DNA from: an uncultured Clostridia bacterium
Lineage (GTDB): Bacteria > Bacillota > Clostridia > UBA1381
DNA: 33,394 bases
Reading direction: 5' to 3'
Assembly (NCBI GenBank): GCA_934487205.1
Contig: CAKSRS010000026.1
Span: forward strand, 1-33,394
In this document: positions 15,650 through 23,764 of the stretch, one piece after another
Position numbering within the stretch: the first letter of the stretch is position 1
How the letters are laid out: each line of letters begins with the position of its first letter
Translations under genes and position numbers: made by a program
Notes under the pieces: model-generated
Databases searched by the model: none
What the model saw: the letters and a program-made list of their open reading frames with translations, nothing else
Told to the model about the DNA's origin: nothing

Positions 15650-17743
15650 TTATCTTACGCCGAACAGCAGGTCGCCGTATGTCGGGAACGGCCAGTATTT
15701 GCTGTCGGTAAGTGTTTCCGCCTCATCTGCCGCAACACGAAGCGATGCCATTTTGGGCAGTACGCTGTCGCGGACAAATTCAGATTGCTTTTGTATATCA
15801 TCAATGCCGCTTAGTTCCGCCGCCGCTTTTTCAAGTTCTTCCGTTCTGTCGAACATCAAATCGGCGAGGGTGGAAAGCTTGGAAATAAGTGTGCTTTCGT
15901 ATCTTGACGGAATTGCGGAATCAAGCGCCTTTTTCTTGGACGCAAGGCTGACAAGGTCTGCAACATACTTTTCGATTGACGGCATGATTTCCTTTTTCGA
16001 CATGTCAATCATGGTAAGCGCTTCGATGTTTACTGCCTTTACATAGTTTTCAAGCATAATTTCGCATCTTGATTCAAGTTCCGCTTTTGTAAATACCTTT
16101 TGCTCAATAAGCATATCGGCATTTTTCTTATCCAACAGATGCGGCATGCAATCAGCGGTCGTTTTGTAGTTGGAAAGACCTCTCTTTGCCGCTTCTTCCA
16201 TCCATTCGTCACCGTATCCGTTTCCGCCGAATATAATTCTCTTGTGCGCCTTGATGGTGTCCTTGATAAGGTCATGCAGTGCACTTTCAAAATCTTTTGC
16301 ACTTTCAAGCTTGTCGGCAAATTCTTCAAGAATTTCAGCAACGGCGCTGTTTAACATAATGTTTGCACATGCTATGCTGTTTGACGAACCCAACATTCTG
16401 AACTCGAACTTGTTGCCCGTGAAGGCGAACGGCGACGTTCTGTTACGGTCGGTTGCGTCCTTTTTAAATTCGGGAAGAATATCAACGCCGAGTTTCATTT
16501 TTGCTTTTTTGCCGCCCTTGTATGCCGAATCGGTTTCGATTGCATCAAGTACAGCCTCAAGTTCTTCGCCGAGGAAGATAGAGATAACAGCCGGCGGTGC
16601 TTCGTTTGCGCCGAGTCGGTGGTCGTTTCCGGCAGTTGCAACCGAAATCCGCAGTAAATCCTGATATTCGTCAACCGCTTTGATTACGGCTACCAGGAAT
16701 AATAAGAATTGTGCGTTTTCATACGGTGTTTCGCCCGGCGTCAGAAGGTTAACGCCCGTGTCGGTGGATATTGACCAGTTGTTGTGCTTGCCGCTGCCGT
16801 TTACGCCGGCGAAAGGCTTTTCATGCAGCAAGCATACAAGTCCGTGCCTTGCTGCAACCTTTTGCATAACTTCCATTGTCAGCTGGTTGTGGTCGGTTGC
16901 AATATTCGTTGTGGAATAAATAGGTGCAAGCTCATGCTGTGCCGGCGCCACTTCGTTATGCTCGGTTTTTGCAAGAATTCCGAGTTTCCACAGCTCATCA
17001 TTCAAATCTTTCATAAATTCCGCAACTCTCGGCTTGATAATTCCGAAATAGTGGTCGTCCATTTCCTGTCCCTTCGGCGGTTTTGCACCGAAAAGCGTTC
17101 TGCCCGTAAAGATAAGGTCGCGGCGTTTGTCGTACATTTCCTTGTCAACGAGGAAATATTCCTGCTCGGGTCCTACCGAAGTTCTTACCATGTGTACTTT
17201 GTCGTTGCCGAACAGTTTTAATACTCTCAAAGCCTGTTTGTTAAGCGCTGCCATGGAACGCAAAAGCGGTGTTTTTTTATCAAGCGCTTCGCCCGTGTAT
17301 GAGCAGAACGCTGTCGGGATACATAATGTTTTATCCTTAATAAATGCGTAAGATGTCGGATCCCATGCGGTGTAGCCTCTCGCCTCAAAGGTTGCTCTCA
17401 AGCCGCCCGAGGGGAATGATGATGCGTCCGGCTCACCCTTAATCAGCTCTTTACCGGAAAATTCCATAATTACGCCGCCATCGGGTGCGGGGGATATAAA
17501 GCTGTCATGTTTTTCCGCCGTAACGCCTGTCATCGGCTGGAACCAGTGCGTGTAATGCGTCGCACCCTTTTCAACCGCCCAATCCTTCATTGCAAGTGCT
17601 ACTGCATTTGCAAGCGATATATCAAGCTGCTTGCCTTCGTCAATCGTCTTTTTGATCGAATTATAAACCTTCTCCGAAAGTCTTGCTTTCATCTGTCTGT
17701 CATCAAATACGTTACTTCCGAACATTTCCGGTACTGTTGCCAT
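15650..17743 (-). CDS. glnN: Glutamine synthetase type III
   Basis: ATP-dependent ligation of ammonia to glutamate. 697 residues, matching the large GS-III class (about 700), with its characteristic N-terminus (MATVPEMFGSNVFDD), THYTHWFQPMTG, TAEKHDSFISP and GPEQEYFLVD. The core has EVAPAQHELAP, NGSGKHNNWSIST and DRNRTSPFAFTGNKFEFR. The start at 17743 is chosen for its AGAGAGG site and the family N-terminus. A longer frame to 17863 crosses the leader hairpin and promoter and is rejected. It is the first gene of the glnN - amt-PII - (T-box) asnB - dapF run, and its leader carries an intrinsic terminator, implying attenuation. Confidence 0.95.
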   Translation of the reverse strand: MATVPEMFGSNVFDDRQMKARLSEKVYNSIKKTIDEGKQLDISLANAVALAMKDWAVEKGATHYTHWFQPMTGVTAEKHDSFISPAPDGGVIMEFSGKELIKGEPDASSFPSGGLRATFEARGYTAWDPTSYAFIKDKTLCIPTAFCSYTGEALDKKTPLLRSMAALNKQALRVLKLFGNDKVHMVRTSVGPEQEYFLVDKEMYDKRRDLIFTGRTLFGAKPPKGQEMDDHYFGIIKPRVAEFMKDLNDELWKLGILAKTEHNEVAPAQHELAPIYSTTNIATDHNQLTMEVMQKVAARHGLVCLLHEKPFAGVNGSGKHNNWSISTDTGVNLLTPGETPYENAQFLLFLVAVIKAVDEYQDLLRISVATAGNDHRLGANEAPPAVISIFLGEELEAVLDAIETDSAYKGGKKAKMKLGVDILPEFKKDATDRNRTSPFAFTGNKFEFRMLGSSNSIACANIMLNSAVAEILEEFADKLESAKDFESALHDLIKDTIKAHKRIIFGGNGYGDEWMEEAAKRGLSNYKTTADCMPHLLDKKNADMLIEQKVFTKAELESRCEIMLENYVKAVNIEALTMIDMSKKEIMPSIEKYVADLVSLASKKKALDSAIPSRYESTLISKLSTLADLMFDRTEELEKAAAELSGIDDIQKQSEFVRDSVLPKMASLRVAADEAETLTDSKYWPFPTYGDLLFGVR

Positions 17744-17771
17744 TTTTATCAACCTCTCTTTTTTTGAAAAT

Positions 17772-17820
17772 AAAAAACGGCAAGGACACCGCGGGGAATT
17801 ATCCCGCCGGCGTCCTTGCC
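17772..17820 (-). terminator. Leader terminator / attenuator of glnN
   Basis: On the minus strand GGCAAGGAC pairs with GTCCTTGCC, continued by an inner GC-rich stem closing around an ATAATT loop, then GTTTTTTATTTT. It lies between the promoter and the glnN ribosome binding site and begins only about five bases after the expected start site. An intrinsic terminator here can only make sense if it is conditionally bypassed. The ANTAR protein encoded at 27411 is the obvious candidate, but I do not see the classical tandem A..G hexaloop pair. Confidence 0.75.
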
Positions 17821-17831
17821 TTATGTTTTGC

Positions 17832-17860
17832 ATTATATACCTGTTTTTGTCATTTGTCAA
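17832..17860 (-). promoter_or_regulatory. Promoter of the glnN operon
   Basis: On the minus strand TTGACA (17855-17860), a 17-base spacer and TATAAT (17832-17837). Confidence 0.8.
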
Positions 17861-18019
17861 CACTTTTTTTGAAAAAATTTTTTTTATTTTTATTTTTTCG
17901 GGGGAGAAAAATTACGCATTAAATAGGAAAGAATTTTCGAAAAATAATTAAAAAAAATTAAAAGCTGGGTCGAACGATGAAAAAATTGTTGACAAATGAA
18001 AATTTCGGAATGGAGAAAC

Positions 18020-18148
18020 ATGACGATGGCAAAGAGACGTTTTGGTTTTGCATATGCGTATTATTACTTTTACTTTTATTTTAACAAAGTAAGAGCGATT
18101 TGTGATGCAAAAAACGGATTTATGCCGAAAGCGTGTTTGAATTTCTGA
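18020..18148 (+). CDS. Tyr/Phe-rich leader peptide (attenuation sensor)
   Basis: A 42-codon frame with a GGAG site four bases before the ATG (a second in-frame ATG lies two codons on). Residues 8-21 contain 11 aromatic residues (6 Tyr, 5 Phe), including the run AYYYFYFYFYF, and no Trp. The rest of the peptide is unremarkable and I see no domain or secretion signal. It precedes an amino acid type ABC transporter and an intrinsic terminator, and its message contains segments that pair alternatively with each other and with that terminator. This is the architecture of the pheA or trp leader peptides of enterobacteria. The peptide is probably not functional as a product; the ribosome's position is the signal. 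No convincing promoter was found upstream. Confidence 0.75.
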   Translation: MTMAKRRFGFAYAYYYFYFYFNKVRAICDAKNGFMPKACLNF

Positions 18149-18196
18149 AAAAAGCTTAAGCGAGTAATTACCGTATGGATCACAAGTCCATACGGT
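18046..18196 (+). promoter_or_regulatory. Mutually exclusive attenuator helices of the Tyr/Phe leader
   Basis: Segment 1 (TTTTGCAT, 18046-18053, just before the Tyr/Phe run) pairs perfectly with ATGCAAAA (18105-18112). Segment 2 (GATTTGTGAT, 18097-18106) pairs over ten bases, one of them G-U, with ATCACAAGTC (18179-18188). That target is the loop and upper stem of the terminator at 18170-18196. A ribosome stalled on the early Tyr codons covers segment 1, frees segment 2 to pair with the terminator and permits read-through. A fast ribosome lets 1 pair with 2, so the terminator forms. Confidence 0.65.
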
Positions 18197-18203
18197 CTTT
18201 TGT
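18170..18203 (+). terminator. Attenuator terminator before the ABC transporter
   Basis: A 10-bp perfect stem (ACCGTATGGA with TCCATACGGT), a 7-base loop, then TCTTTTGTT. It lies 22 bases after the leader peptide stop and 114 bases before the transporter's first start codon. A downstream segment (18210-18224) can also pair with 18181-18195, at 13 of 15 positions. Confidence 0.75.
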
Positions 18204-18316
18204 TATCAGCCGTACGAACTTGTGGCCGTACCCGATTGCTTTTGCGGGAAGGGAGGACAGAAGGTTCTGTTTGGCGGAAATGATAACGAAAAGCTTAAAA
18301 AACGGAGGAATTAAAA

Positions 18317-19273
18317 ATGAAAAAATTACGTACAATCATTGCGGCGGTAACGGCGGCGGCAATGTGTATGCCGCTTGCATCATGCGGAGGGAAAAAGGAA
18401 GTTTATAAAGTAGGTATATGCCAGCTGGCACAGCACGAGGCGCTGGACGCGGCAACACAAGGTTTCCAGGACGCGCTCAAGGAAAAACTGGGCGAAGATA
18501 AGGTTGAGTTTGATGTGCAGAATGCATCAAATGACAGCGCAATGTGCAGTACGATAGTAAACTCATTTGTATCGAAAAAGGTTGACCTGATTATGGCAAA
18601 CGCTACACCGGCGCTGCAGGCGGCATACAACGCAACGTCAACAATCCCGATTTTGGGAACATCGGTTACGGAATACGGTGTTGCGCTGAATATTGATAAT
18701 TTCAACGGAACGGTAGGCGGCAACGTATCGGGTACGTCGGACTTGGCGCCGCTTGATCAGCAGGCGGACATGATTACGGAATTATTCCCGGACGCGAAAA
18801 AGGTAGGACTTTTGTACTGCTCGGCAGAACCCAACTCGGAATACCAGGTTAAGAAAATAGAAGAAAATCTTTCGGCAAAGGGAATTACATGCACACGTTT
18901 CTCGTTCTCGGACTCGAATGATATTTCGGCAGTTACGACAAAGGCTGCGTCGGACAGCGATGTTTTGTATATCCCGACCGATAATACGGCCGCATCATGC
19001 GTTGAAACAATCGGAAATATCGTAAGAGCAAGCAAAACTCCGGTTATATCGGGCGAACAGGGTATCTGTGCCGGCTGCGGTGTGGCGACTCTTTCGATAG
19101 ATTATCATGACCTTGGATATAAAACGGGCGAAATGGCGGCAAAAATTCTGACGGGTGAGTCAAAAGTTGCCGAAATGCCGATAGAGTATGCGGACGCGGA
19201 AAAGATGTACAATCCGACAATCTGTGAAGAACTCGGAATTACGCCGCCGGAAGGCTATAAGGCGCTTAAATAA
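18317..19273 (+). CDS. ABC transporter substrate-binding lipoprotein, TrpX-like
   Basis: 318 residues. A lipoprotein signal (MKKLRTIIAAVTAAAMCMPL then ASC-GGKKE) attaches it to the outer face of the membrane. The rest is the ABC_sub_bind fold (VGICQLAQHEALDAATQGF, LLYCSAEPNSEYQ, YIPTDNTAASCVETI), the family of streptococcal TrpX, annotated as a tryptophan/tyrosine binder. CGGAGG precedes the start. Permease and ATPase genes follow. The leader peptide upstream senses Tyr/Phe rather than Trp, so I infer that tyrosine and/or phenylalanine (or their precursor) is the cargo. The protein alone does not prove this. Confidence 0.88.
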   Translation: MKKLRTIIAAVTAAAMCMPLASCGGKKEVYKVGICQLAQHEALDAATQGFQDALKEKLGEDKVEFDVQNASNDSAMCSTIVNSFVSKKVDLIMANATPALQAAYNATSTIPILGTSVTEYGVALNIDNFNGTVGGNVSGTSDLAPLDQQADMITELFPDAKKVGLLYCSAEPNSEYQVKKIEENLSAKGITCTRFSFSDSNDISAVTTKAASDSDVLYIPTDNTAASCVETIGNIVRASKTPVISGEQGICAGCGVATLSIDYHDLGYKTGEMAAKILTGESKVAEMPIEYADAEKMYNPTICEELGITPPEGYKALK

Positions 19274-19294
19274 AAGGAAGTGCGGGTGAAATAA

Positions 19295-20200
19295 GTGGTA
19301 GAATTATTGGGAGCAATGCCGGGAGCCGTTGCCCAGGGATTAATCTGGGGCGTTATGGCGGTCGGCGTGTATATAACATTCAGAATTTTGGACATTGCCG
19401 ACTTGACGGTTGACGGAACTATCTGTACCGGTGCGGCGGTCTGCACGATGCTTATGATGTCGGACTGCAATCCGTATCTTGCAATTTTGCTTGCGCTGCT
19501 TGCGGGCATACTTGCCGGCACGCTGACGGGACTTTTGCATATTCTTCTCGGTATACCGGCAATTCTTGCGGGAATTTTGTCGCAGATGGTGCTGTGGTCG
19601 GCAAATCTGAAAATTCTCGGAAAAGCAAATCAGGCGCTTTCTGCGCGGGATAACCCCGTTTTGCTTTCGCAGATGAATATTCCGTCGGCGATAATCGTGC
19701 TGGCGATAGTTGTTGTTGCGGTGATTGCGCTTTTGTACCTGTTTTTCGGGACGGAAATCGGCTGCGCAATCCGCGCTACCGGCTGCAATAAGATTATGAG
19801 CCGCGCTCAGGGTATTAACACAAGCCTTATGAAAATTATCGGTCTTGCGCTTTCAAACGGAATTGTTGCGCTTTCGGGAGCACTGCTTTGCCAGTATCAG
19901 GGATACACCGATATAAACATGGGCAGAGGTGCGGTTGTAATCGGTCTTGCGGCGGTTGTAATCGGCGAGGCAGTCGTGAGCAAAATTTCAACGAATTTTG
20001 CGGTACGTCTTACAGGCGTTGTTATCGGTGCGGTGATTTACTACATCGTATATCAAACGATAATATTTGCCGGATTTGACACCGATATGCTTAAAATGTT
20101 CTCGGCGATAGTTGTTGCGGCGTTCCTCGGAATACCGTATATCAAAAAGAAAATATCCGCATCGGCAAAACCTGCAAAGGGAGGTGCGAACAATGCTTGA
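19295..20200 (+). CDS. ABC transporter permease, TrpY-like
   Basis: 301 residues starting at a GTG, with about nine hydrophobic segments, of the LivH/RbsC-like inner-membrane permease family (AQGLIWGVMAVGVYITFRIL; ADLTVDGT; GTEIGCAIRATGCN as the ATPase-coupling region; MGRGAVVIGLAAVVIGEA). It follows the binding protein by 21 bases and overlaps the ATPase gene by 8 bases, so the three are one transport system. The C-terminal tail is short and basic. Substrate inferred as for the binding protein. Confidence 0.88.
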   Translation: MVELLGAMPGAVAQGLIWGVMAVGVYITFRILDIADLTVDGTICTGAAVCTMLMMSDCNPYLAILLALLAGILAGTLTGLLHILLGIPAILAGILSQMVLWSANLKILGKANQALSARDNPVLLSQMNIPSAIIVLAIVVVAVIALLYLFFGTEIGCAIRATGCNKIMSRAQGINTSLMKIIGLALSNGIVALSGALLCQYQGYTDINMGRGAVVIGLAAVVIGEAVVSKISTNFAVRLTGVVIGAVIYYIVYQTIIFAGFDTDMLKMFSAIVVAAFLGIPYIKKKISASAKPAKGGANNA

Positions 20201-20987
20201 AATACGCAATGTAACCAAAACATTTAATAAAGGCACAATTGATGAAAAGGTTGCTCTTAATAATCTGTCGCTTACACTTAATGACGGCGATTTCGTCACC
20301 GTAATCGGCGGAAACGGCGCGGGGAAAAGTACAATGCAGAACGCGATTTGCGGAACATGGCTTCCCGATTCGGGCGAAATTATTCTTGACGGAATAGATG
20401 TAACGTCGCTGCCGGAATACAAGCGCGCAAAATATCTGGGCAGAGTGTATCAGGATCCGATGATGGGAACGGCAACGGGCATGCAGATTGAGGAAAATCT
20501 TGCGCTTGCCGTCCGCCGCGGAAAACGCCGTACGCTGCGCGCGGGGATTAAAGCGAGCGAGCGTGAGGAATATAAAAAGAAATTGGGCGAGCTTGATTTG
20601 GGACTGGAAACGCGCCTGTCGGCAAAAGTGGGAACGCTTTCGGGCGGACAGCGCCAGGCGCTGACGCTCTTGATGGCGACCTTGCAGAAACCGAAACTGC
20701 TGCTTTTGGACGAGCACACGGCTGCTCTCGACCCGAAAACGGCGGCAAAGGTAATGGAACTGACGCAGTGTCTTGTGACGGAGCACAAGCTTACAACCCT
20801 TATGATTACGCATAACATGCGTGATGCGATAAATTACGGAAACCGACTTATTATGCTGCATGAAGGAAGGGTAATACTCGATATTTCCGGCGAGGAAAAG
20901 AAGAAACTTACGGTTACAAACCTTCTTGAAATGTTCACAAAGGCGAGCGGAGACGAATTTGCAAGCGACAAAGCAATACTGTCATAG
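20193..20987 (+). CDS. ABC transporter ATP-binding protein, TrpZ-like
   Basis: 264 residues. Walker A GGNGAGKST, Q-loop in YQDPMMGT, signature LSGGQRQAL, Walker B LLLLDEHTAALD (with His after Glu, as is common in this subfamily) and the switch His in MITHNMRDA. The ATG at 20193 is preferred because GGGAGG lies upstream and the family start (MLEIRNVTKTFNKG) follows; a longer frame runs back into the permease gene. It powers uptake through the permease. No terminator is seen directly after it; the next transcript begins at the promoter at 21018. Confidence 0.93.
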   Translation: MLEIRNVTKTFNKGTIDEKVALNNLSLTLNDGDFVTVIGGNGAGKSTMQNAICGTWLPDSGEIILDGIDVTSLPEYKRAKYLGRVYQDPMMGTATGMQIEENLALAVRRGKRRTLRAGIKASEREEYKKKLGELDLGLETRLSAKVGTLSGGQRQALTLLMATLQKPKLLLLDEHTAALDPKTAAKVMELTQCLVTEHKLTTLMITHNMRDAINYGNRLIMLHEGRVILDISGEEKKKLTVTNLLEMFTKASGDEFASDKAILS

Positions 20988-21017
20988 AGCAGGTTTGTAA
21001 AAATTTGCAAAATTTTG

Positions 21018-21046
21018 TTGACAAACAAAAATAAATGTGCTATAAT
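21018..21046 (+). promoter_or_regulatory. Promoter of the glutamate synthase operon
   Basis: TTGACA (21018-21023), a 17-base spacer and TATAAT (21041-21046), all consensus. Confidence 0.85.
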
Positions 21047-21060
21047 ACATTTATGTAAAC

Positions 21061-21119
21061 GAAGATGTTTGCTTTTTTTGGGCTATAATGTCCGAAAAAG
21101 CCGACATCTTCTTTTTTTT
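21061..21119 (+). terminator. Leader terminator / attenuator of the glutamate synthase operon
   Basis: GAAGATGT pairs with ACATCTTC (21104-21111). Inside it GCTTTTT pairs with AAAAAGC, and GGGC with GTCC closes a six-base TATAAT loop. Eight T residues follow. It starts about eight bases after the expected start site and lies upstream of the first gene, so it must be conditionally read through. The arrangement mirrors the glnN leader. Confidence 0.8.
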
Positions 21120-21164
21120 CGGTAAAATAACGCCGACAATAATTTTATGAAAGGCAGATGCATT

Positions 21165-22259
21165 ATGTTACCTTTGGAAGGACAAATCAGAATACCGTCC
21201 GGCTGTGCAATTTCGGCTGTAATATCCCGTGACGGCAACAAAATGAACGGTACAAAAATAATCGACAGCATGCGCCCCATGCATGACCGCTCAAACGGAT
21301 TGGGCGGCGGCTTTGCCGCGTACGGTATTTATCCCGAGTACAAGGATTTTTATGCTCTACATATATTCTATAATGATAATATTGCGCGCAACACGTGCGA
21401 GCAATTCTTAAAAGACAGTTTTGAAATTGTGCGTTCGGAAAACATTCCGACGCGCAAACATAAAAAAATCACGAATGAGCCGCTCATATGGAGATATTTC
21501 GTTAATCCGCTGTCATCGGTTTTGGCGAGTCTGCAGCTTGACGAAAAGGAATATACCGCGAAAATTGTAATGAAGATTAATACGGAAATTGAGGGTGCGT
21601 ATGTTTTTTCCAGCGGGAAAAATATGGGCGCGTTCAAAGCGGTCGGTTATCCGGAGGACGTCGGCGAATTTTACAGATTGGAAGAATATGAAGGCTATTT
21701 ATGGACGGCGCACGGCAGATATCCGACAAATACGCCGGGTTGGTGGGGCGGCGCGCACCCGTTTGGCTTGCTCGATTATACAATCGTGCATAACGGCGAA
21801 ATCTCATCATACGACGCGAACCGCAGATTTATAGAAATGTTCGGTTACAAATGCACGCTGCAAACCGATACCGAAGTTATCACATATATTGCGGATTATC
21901 TGATAAGAAAACAGGGACTTTCGCTTGAAGAAACTGCGTCGGTAATAGCCGCGCCGTTCTGGAGCACGATAGCCGAGCGTGACGAAAAGGAACGGGAAGT
22001 TTTAAAGTATCTGCGCTGTATTTACGGAAGTCTTTTGATAACGGGTCCGTTCTCGATTATACTCGGATTTAACGGCGGACTTATGGCGCTTAATGACCGA
22101 CTGAAACTGCGCAGCATGGTTGTCGGCGAAAAGGACGATAAAGTCTATATTGCAAGCGAAGAAGCGGCGATACGTACAATGGAGCCGGACGTAAAGAAGA
22201 TTTATTCACCCGCCGGAGGCGAGCCGGTTATCGTGAGAGTGAAAGAGGGTGCATTTTAA
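21165..22259 (+). CDS. Glutamate synthase glutaminase (class II GATase) subunit
   Basis: 364 residues. Releases ammonia from glutamine for the FMN subunit. It corresponds to the N-terminal domain of large GltB proteins, here a separate gene. The nucleophile is probably Cys14 after a short propeptide (MLPLEGQIRIPSG, then CAISAVI), which would be cleaved as in GltB. GHGRYPTNTPGWWGGAHPFG-like residues (AHGRYPTNTPGWWGGAHPFG) and HNGEISSYDANRR are standard class II features. The ATG at 21165 is preferred to 21147, since only it has an AAAGG element upstream. The stop overlaps the next start by one base (TAATG). Confidence 0.9.
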   Translation: MLPLEGQIRIPSGCAISAVISRDGNKMNGTKIIDSMRPMHDRSNGLGGGFAAYGIYPEYKDFYALHIFYNDNIARNTCEQFLKDSFEIVRSENIPTRKHKKITNEPLIWRYFVNPLSSVLASLQLDEKEYTAKIVMKINTEIEGAYVFSSGKNMGAFKAVGYPEDVGEFYRLEEYEGYLWTAHGRYPTNTPGWWGGAHPFGLLDYTIVHNGEISSYDANRRFIEMFGYKCTLQTDTEVITYIADYLIRKQGLSLEETASVIAAPFWSTIAERDEKEREVLKYLRCIYGSLLITGPFSIILGFNGGLMALNDRLKLRSMVVGEKDDKVYIASEEAAIRTMEPDVKKIYSPAGGEPVIVRVKEGAF

Positions 22260-23764
22260 TGGGAATAAATTATATATACCCCGAATTTGAGGTTGTCAGA
22301 AACGAAAACAGATGCATAAAATGCCGCGTGTGCGAAAGACAGTGTTCAAACGAGGTGCATAGTTTTAACGAAAAGGGAAACGTAATGATAAGCGACGAGG
22401 CAAAATGTGTAAATTGCCAGCGCTGCGTATCGCTTTGCCCTACAAGAGCATTGAAAATCGTAAAAAGCGACTGCCGTTTCCGCGAAAATGCAAACTGGTC
22501 AGACGATACAATCAAGGAGGTTTATAAACAGGCGGGGAGCGGCGGCGTGCTGCTTTCATCAATGGGAAATCCCAATCCGCTGCCGGTTTACTGGGACAAA
22601 ATTCTGATAAATGCGTCGCAGGTTACCAATCCTTCAATCGACCCGCTGCGCGAGCCTATGGAAACAAAAGTTTTCCTGGGTAAAAAGCCGGACAAAATAA
22701 AGCGGGACGAAAACGGGGATATAATTCCCGAAACACCGCCGCAGCTTGAACTTTCGATGCCGGTGATGTTTTCGGCAATGAGTTACGGTTCAATCAGCTA
22801 TAATGCGCATGAATCGCTTGCGCGTGCGGCAGAGGAGCTCGGAATTTATTATAACACGGGCGAAGGCGGACTGCATGAGGATTTTTATGTATACGGCGAA
22901 AACACCATCGTACAGGTTGCGTCGGGACGTTTCGGCGTGTATAAAGATTATCTCGAGGCGGGCGCGGCAGTTGAAATAAAGATGGGACAAGGTGCAAAGC
23001 CGGGCATCGGTGGACATCTGCCGGGCGCAAAAATTGTCGGCGATGTGTCAAGAACACGAATGATTCCCGAAGGTTCGGACGCAATTTCGCCCGCACCGCA
23101 TCATGATATATATTCAATTGAGGATTTGCGTCAGCTGGTGTACTCACTAAAAGAGGCGACGGAATATAAAAAACCGATAATCGTAAAGGTTGCGGCTGTG
23201 CATAATATTGCGGCGATTGCAAGCGGAATTGCGCGCAGCGGTGCGGATATCATAGCGATTGACGGTTTCCGCGGCGGAACGGGCGCGGCGCCTACCAGAA
23301 TACGCGATAACGTTGGTATTCCGATTGAGCTTGCGCTTGCAAGCGTGGATAAGCGCCTGAGAGACGAGGGAATAAGAAACAATGTCTCGCTTGTAGTTGG
23401 CGGAAGTATAAGAAGTGCGTCGGACGTGGTAAAAGCCATAGCGCTCGGCGCGGACGCATGCTATGTTGCGACAGCGGCGCTGCTCGCGCTTGGCTGCCAC
23501 TTGTGCCGTACGTGCCAAAGCGGCAAGTGTAACTGGGGTATCGCGACGCAGCGTCCGGAATTGGTTAAAAGACTTAATCCCGATATCGGCTATAAGCGCC
23601 TTGTAAATCTCATGACAGCGTGGAAACACGAAATTAAAGAGCTGATGGGCGGAATGGGAATTAACTCGATTGAGGCGCTGAAAGGCAACCGCCTGATGCT
23701 GCGCGGCGTAGGATTAAACGGAAAGGAGCTTGAGATATTGGGTATCTCACACGCGGGAGAATGA
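22259..23764 (+). CDS. Glutamate synthase FMN/iron-sulfur subunit (archaeal-type GltB core)
   Basis: 501 residues. An N-terminal ferredoxin module with two 4Fe-4S motifs (CIKCRVCERQC and CVNCQRCVSLCP) is followed by the FMN barrel of glutamate synthase (KPGIGGHLPGAK, RGGTGAAPTRIRDNVG, ELALASVDKRL). A cysteine cluster CHLCRTCQSGKC near the C-terminus binds the 3Fe-4S cluster. It performs the reductive transfer of the ammonia to 2-oxoglutarate. The glutaminase and GXGXG domains that flank it in standard GltB are encoded by separate neighbouring genes, and the electron supply is by the two genes that follow. Confidence 0.92.
   Translation: MGINYIYPEFEVVRNENRCIKCRVCERQCSNEVHSFNEKGNVMISDEAKCVNCQRCVSLCPTRALKIVKSDCRFRENANWSDDTIKEVYKQAGSGGVLLSSMGNPNPLPVYWDKILINASQVTNPSIDPLREPMETKVFLGKKPDKIKRDENGDIIPETPPQLELSMPVMFSAMSYGSISYNAHESLARAAEELGIYYNTGEGGLHEDFYVYGENTIVQVASGRFGVYKDYLEAGAAVEIKMGQGAKPGIGGHLPGAKIVGDVSRTRMIPEGSDAISPAPHHDIYSIEDLRQLVYSLKEATEYKKPIIVKVAAVHNIAAIASGIARSGADIIAIDGFRGGTGAAPTRIRDNVGIPIELALASVDKRLRDEGIRNNVSLVVGGSIRSASDVVKAIALGADACYVATAALLALGCHLCRTCQSGKCNWGIATQRPELVKRLNPDIGYKRLVNLMTAWKHEIKELMGGMGINSIEALKGNRLMLRGVGLNGKELEILGISHAGE

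Noticed and set aside
17744..17863. Longer reading frame for glnN starting at 17863.
   Set aside because: It would place the start upstream of the -10 box and translate the terminator hairpin; the GS-III N-terminus and the ribosome binding site point to 17743.
17989..17994. TTGACA upstream of the Tyr/Phe leader peptide.
   Set aside because: No -10 box lies 16-18 bases downstream. The leader's promoter remains unidentified.
18170..18203. T-box or riboswitch control of the transporter.
   Set aside because: No TGGNACC box or stem I features; the leader peptide with alternative helices explains the terminator better.
20142..20861. 239-codon minus-strand frame opposite the ABC ATPase, and a similar 200-codon frame opposite the GS at 26730-27332.
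   Set aside because: Shadows of conserved genes with biased codon use; unrelated to any family I know.
21050..21120. Classical ANTAR P1/P2 hexaloop pair in the glutamate synthase leader.
   Set aside because: The apical loop is TATAAT, lacking the A1/G4 pattern, and no second small hairpin fits between start site and terminator.
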